This document shows positions 38,116 to 40,000 of a stretch of 40,000 nt of DNA, in pieces; the stretch's first letter is position 1; the number at the start of each line of letters is the position of its first letter. A program made the position numbers and the translations under genes. The notes under the pieces were generated by a model, which made no database searches, was not told where the DNA came from, and saw nothing but the letters and a program-made list of their open reading frames with translations. The DNA is from Chrysomallon squamiferum (Eukaryota > Mollusca > Gastropoda > Neomphalida > Peltospiridae), in assembly GCA_012295275.1 (NCBI GenBank), contig CM022671.1:35121683-35161682 (forward strand), in the 5' to 3' direction.

Positions 38116-39080
38116 AAAAAAAAAAAAAAAAAAAAAAAAAAGAAAAGGAAAGGAAACAACAAGGCTATAAAGAACATATTTATTGTTTTATGTAACACTT
38201 TTATCAGGTGACTCAGGTGTTTTTTTGTTTAATCTCAACCTGACAGGTCATCTTTGTAAAATTATTGTTCTACGTCCATGTTCTTATGTCAGGACCGCCA
38301 GCTGTGGAAAAAAAAAAATAATAAAAAAATAAAAAAATTAAAAAGCTGGAACGAAGTAATAAATCAATGCTATAATGACAAACATTTAAAAAAGGAGTTT
38401 GGGGAAATCAATACTGTGATGAAACGAGAAATGATAAAACTGTTTTGTTATAAATTATAAAACAATTATTTACTAATTCATCTGTCTCAGTTTAGACAAG
38501 TATATATAAATATATATAAATTAATATTAATAGCAAAAAAAAAAAAAAAAAAAAAAAAATAAAAAAAATAAAATAAAATAAATTTCAATAAATAAATATT
38601 TAAAACCCCAAAACAAACAACAATAACAGTAAATAAAAAAAATAAGTAAATAAATAAAACAAAGTTCACACAAAGAGAGAAAAACGCATCCATTAGCTGA
38701 TGCTCTGACAAAAAAAGGAGGAATGGCACACGAAGCAGCAGATAGGCATCAAGAACCGTAATGGCGTCCTGTCTGCGAGATCTCATCACAAGCGACTTTC
38801 ACAATGTGGGTGGGCCGCAGCGCAGAGATAACTCTTACAGCAATATTGAGTTGCATCTTTTAGCGACGGCTCCCACATGCTGCCGTGGTTTCAAGGAAAC
38901 ACACAAACTGACACAGTTTACTTTCACTTACCGACTGATCTCACTGATACAGACCAACAGCAGAGCTGTGGTTAAACCTTTACAATGAAAACCGTTTGGT
39001 TCTGGGATCGATTGAGTCCTAGTGTCGGGGTTTTATCCAAAACTGGTTAGGTGTAAGGCTACAGGACTCTCTCTTTTCTG
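38116..39080. other. A-rich low complexity and a unique CpG-bearing block
   Basis: Long A runs lie at 38116-38140 and 38536-38560. The block at 38755-38990 is complex and GC-richer. On the minus strand it contains a strong donor-like CGGTAAGTG (exon end at 38932) and on the plus strand a 75-codon frame. Neither is recognisable. Confidence 0.35.
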
Positions 39081-39480
39081 AAACTAGTTTTCTAACGTAC
39101 TAACACAACAATTTTCTCTCCAAACAAACACAAATATAATAGCGTTTCATTTTACTCTAATACAAGTCTCTAATTTTCTAACATCTCAACAAAACATTCT
39201 ATCTCTTTAAAAACACACAGATATAACATATTTATTTTTATTATACCATCTAACATACTAACACAACGTCCTCTCTCTAAATAACATCGAATACAAGAAG
39301 AACCTTCTACATTACTTTCATCTTCTCTAACATACTAATACAATACTCTCCTCTTTAATAGCACCAAATAAAAAACCCTTTTATTTTACTCTAAAATAAC
39401 TCTCTAATTCTCTGACATACTGACAAAACTCTTCTTTCTAGCAGTAACAATCTGTTTTCTCCAACACACCAACACAGCAT
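39080..39480. repeat. Degenerate ~80-bp pyrimidine-rich tandem repeat
   Basis: CTAACATACTAACACAACxxTCTCTCTTTA-type segments recur near 39090, 39178, 39248, 39327, 39410 and 39463, with a TTTTATTTTACTCTAA segment in some units. Confidence 0.7.
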
Positions 39481-39922
39481 TCTGCCCTTTCTCTTGTACT
39501 TTAAAAGCTGAAGACACCGAACTGCTTTAGCAGGAATTTTAATGTTTGCATGCATTTGTCCCCTTTCCCTTAATAATTACATTTATTTACTGATTTATTT
39601 TTTTAAAATTTTATTATATATGTATTTTTATTTTTTATTTTGTATTAGGTTTACTGTTGATTCAGTTGGCAGTATATCCCTCAATAATTATGTGTGTGTT
39701 ACTGATGTTTGGAATATTCAACCATGTTTTTGTTGGTATATTAAACGTTACTTATTCATCTGTTAAGTATTTTAGTTATTTTTACAAAATTTAACATGTC
39801 TGAATAATAGTTACTATGGAAACACACATCAAAACCTCCACGTGAACAAATATGTGGTAATCTGTCCACTGACCAGTTCAGTAATCTTTAACTCGTTAGC
39901 CTCGAGTAGTAAATTAATGGAA

Positions 39923-39976
39923 GGGAAATAACTCCTAAAAATACGATTAGGCAAAAACATAACGGAGTTACTTCCC
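39923..39976. mobile_element. Short MITE-like element with inverted GGGAAATAACTCC ends
   Basis: GGGAAATAACTCC (39923-39935) faces GGAGTTACTTCCC (39964-39976). The arms match at 12 of 13 bases across a 28-bp loop. I associate this motif with dispersed repeats in molluscs; a related GGGGAAATAACTGC lies near position 133. Confidence 0.5.
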
Positions 39977-40000
39977 CTTATACTCCTTAGCTTGAGTACA

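Noticed and set aside
38761-38988. 75-codon plus-strand frame starting ATGGCGTCC
   Set aside because: Good-looking start context, but no recognisable product and no splice or polyadenylation support; kept only as a unique block.

Overview
This window is animal nuclear DNA, very AT-rich and packed with simple repeats. It has large introns, good GT-AG splice signals and no sign of bacterial operons. A short motif, GGGAAATAACTCC, recurs near both ends (once as an inverted pair), and from general familiarity I associate it with molluscan genomes. I therefore favour a mollusc, probably a gastropod; that is inference.

I can support one protein-coding gene: the 5' part of a ZNRF3/RNF43-family transmembrane E3 ubiquitin ligase, read on the minus strand. 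Exon 1 (26435-26623) encodes a signal peptide and the first strands of the extracellular domain. Exon 2 (5614-5739) encodes the highly conserved continuation with [24 protein letters not shown] and PKPCL. The two join in phase 0 across a 20.7 kb intron and give 105 residues in frame. The rest of the gene (remaining ectodomain, transmembrane helix, RING) must lie beyond position 1. In vertebrates these ligases remove Frizzled/LRP6 from the cell surface, dampen Wnt signalling, and are themselves inhibited by R-spondin.

Layout: 1-5613 is the start of intron 2; 5614-5739 exon 2; 5740-26434 intron 1; 26435-26623 exon 1; 26624 to about 26900 leader and promoter, with a CLEAR/E-box palindrome, a TCF-like site and several upstream ATGs; 26900-40000 upstream flank, with no gene that I can support. 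Repeats fill much of every region: GA/CT, CA/TG, AAT/ATT and AAAT microsatellites, a 29-bp satellite with hairpin monomers, a 61-bp CA-rich minisatellite, and degenerate minisatellites from which microsatellites seem to have grown. Small mobile-element remnants are visible (a LINE 3' end, a TTAA-flanked MITE, a MITE with inverted GGGAAATAACTCC ends, a possible tRNA-derived SINE).

The most informative large-scale signal is CpG content. It is near zero through most of intron 1, then rises sharply at about 26.1 kb, just inside the first intron, and stays high through the upstream flank. This fits gene-body methylation with an unmethylated promoter and flank. An isolated CpG-rich island with six GATA cores at 17.6-17.96 kb inside intron 1, and a cluster of CRE/bZIP motifs at 32.5-32.7 kb upstream, are the best regulatory candidates. 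I found no wholly new gene system.
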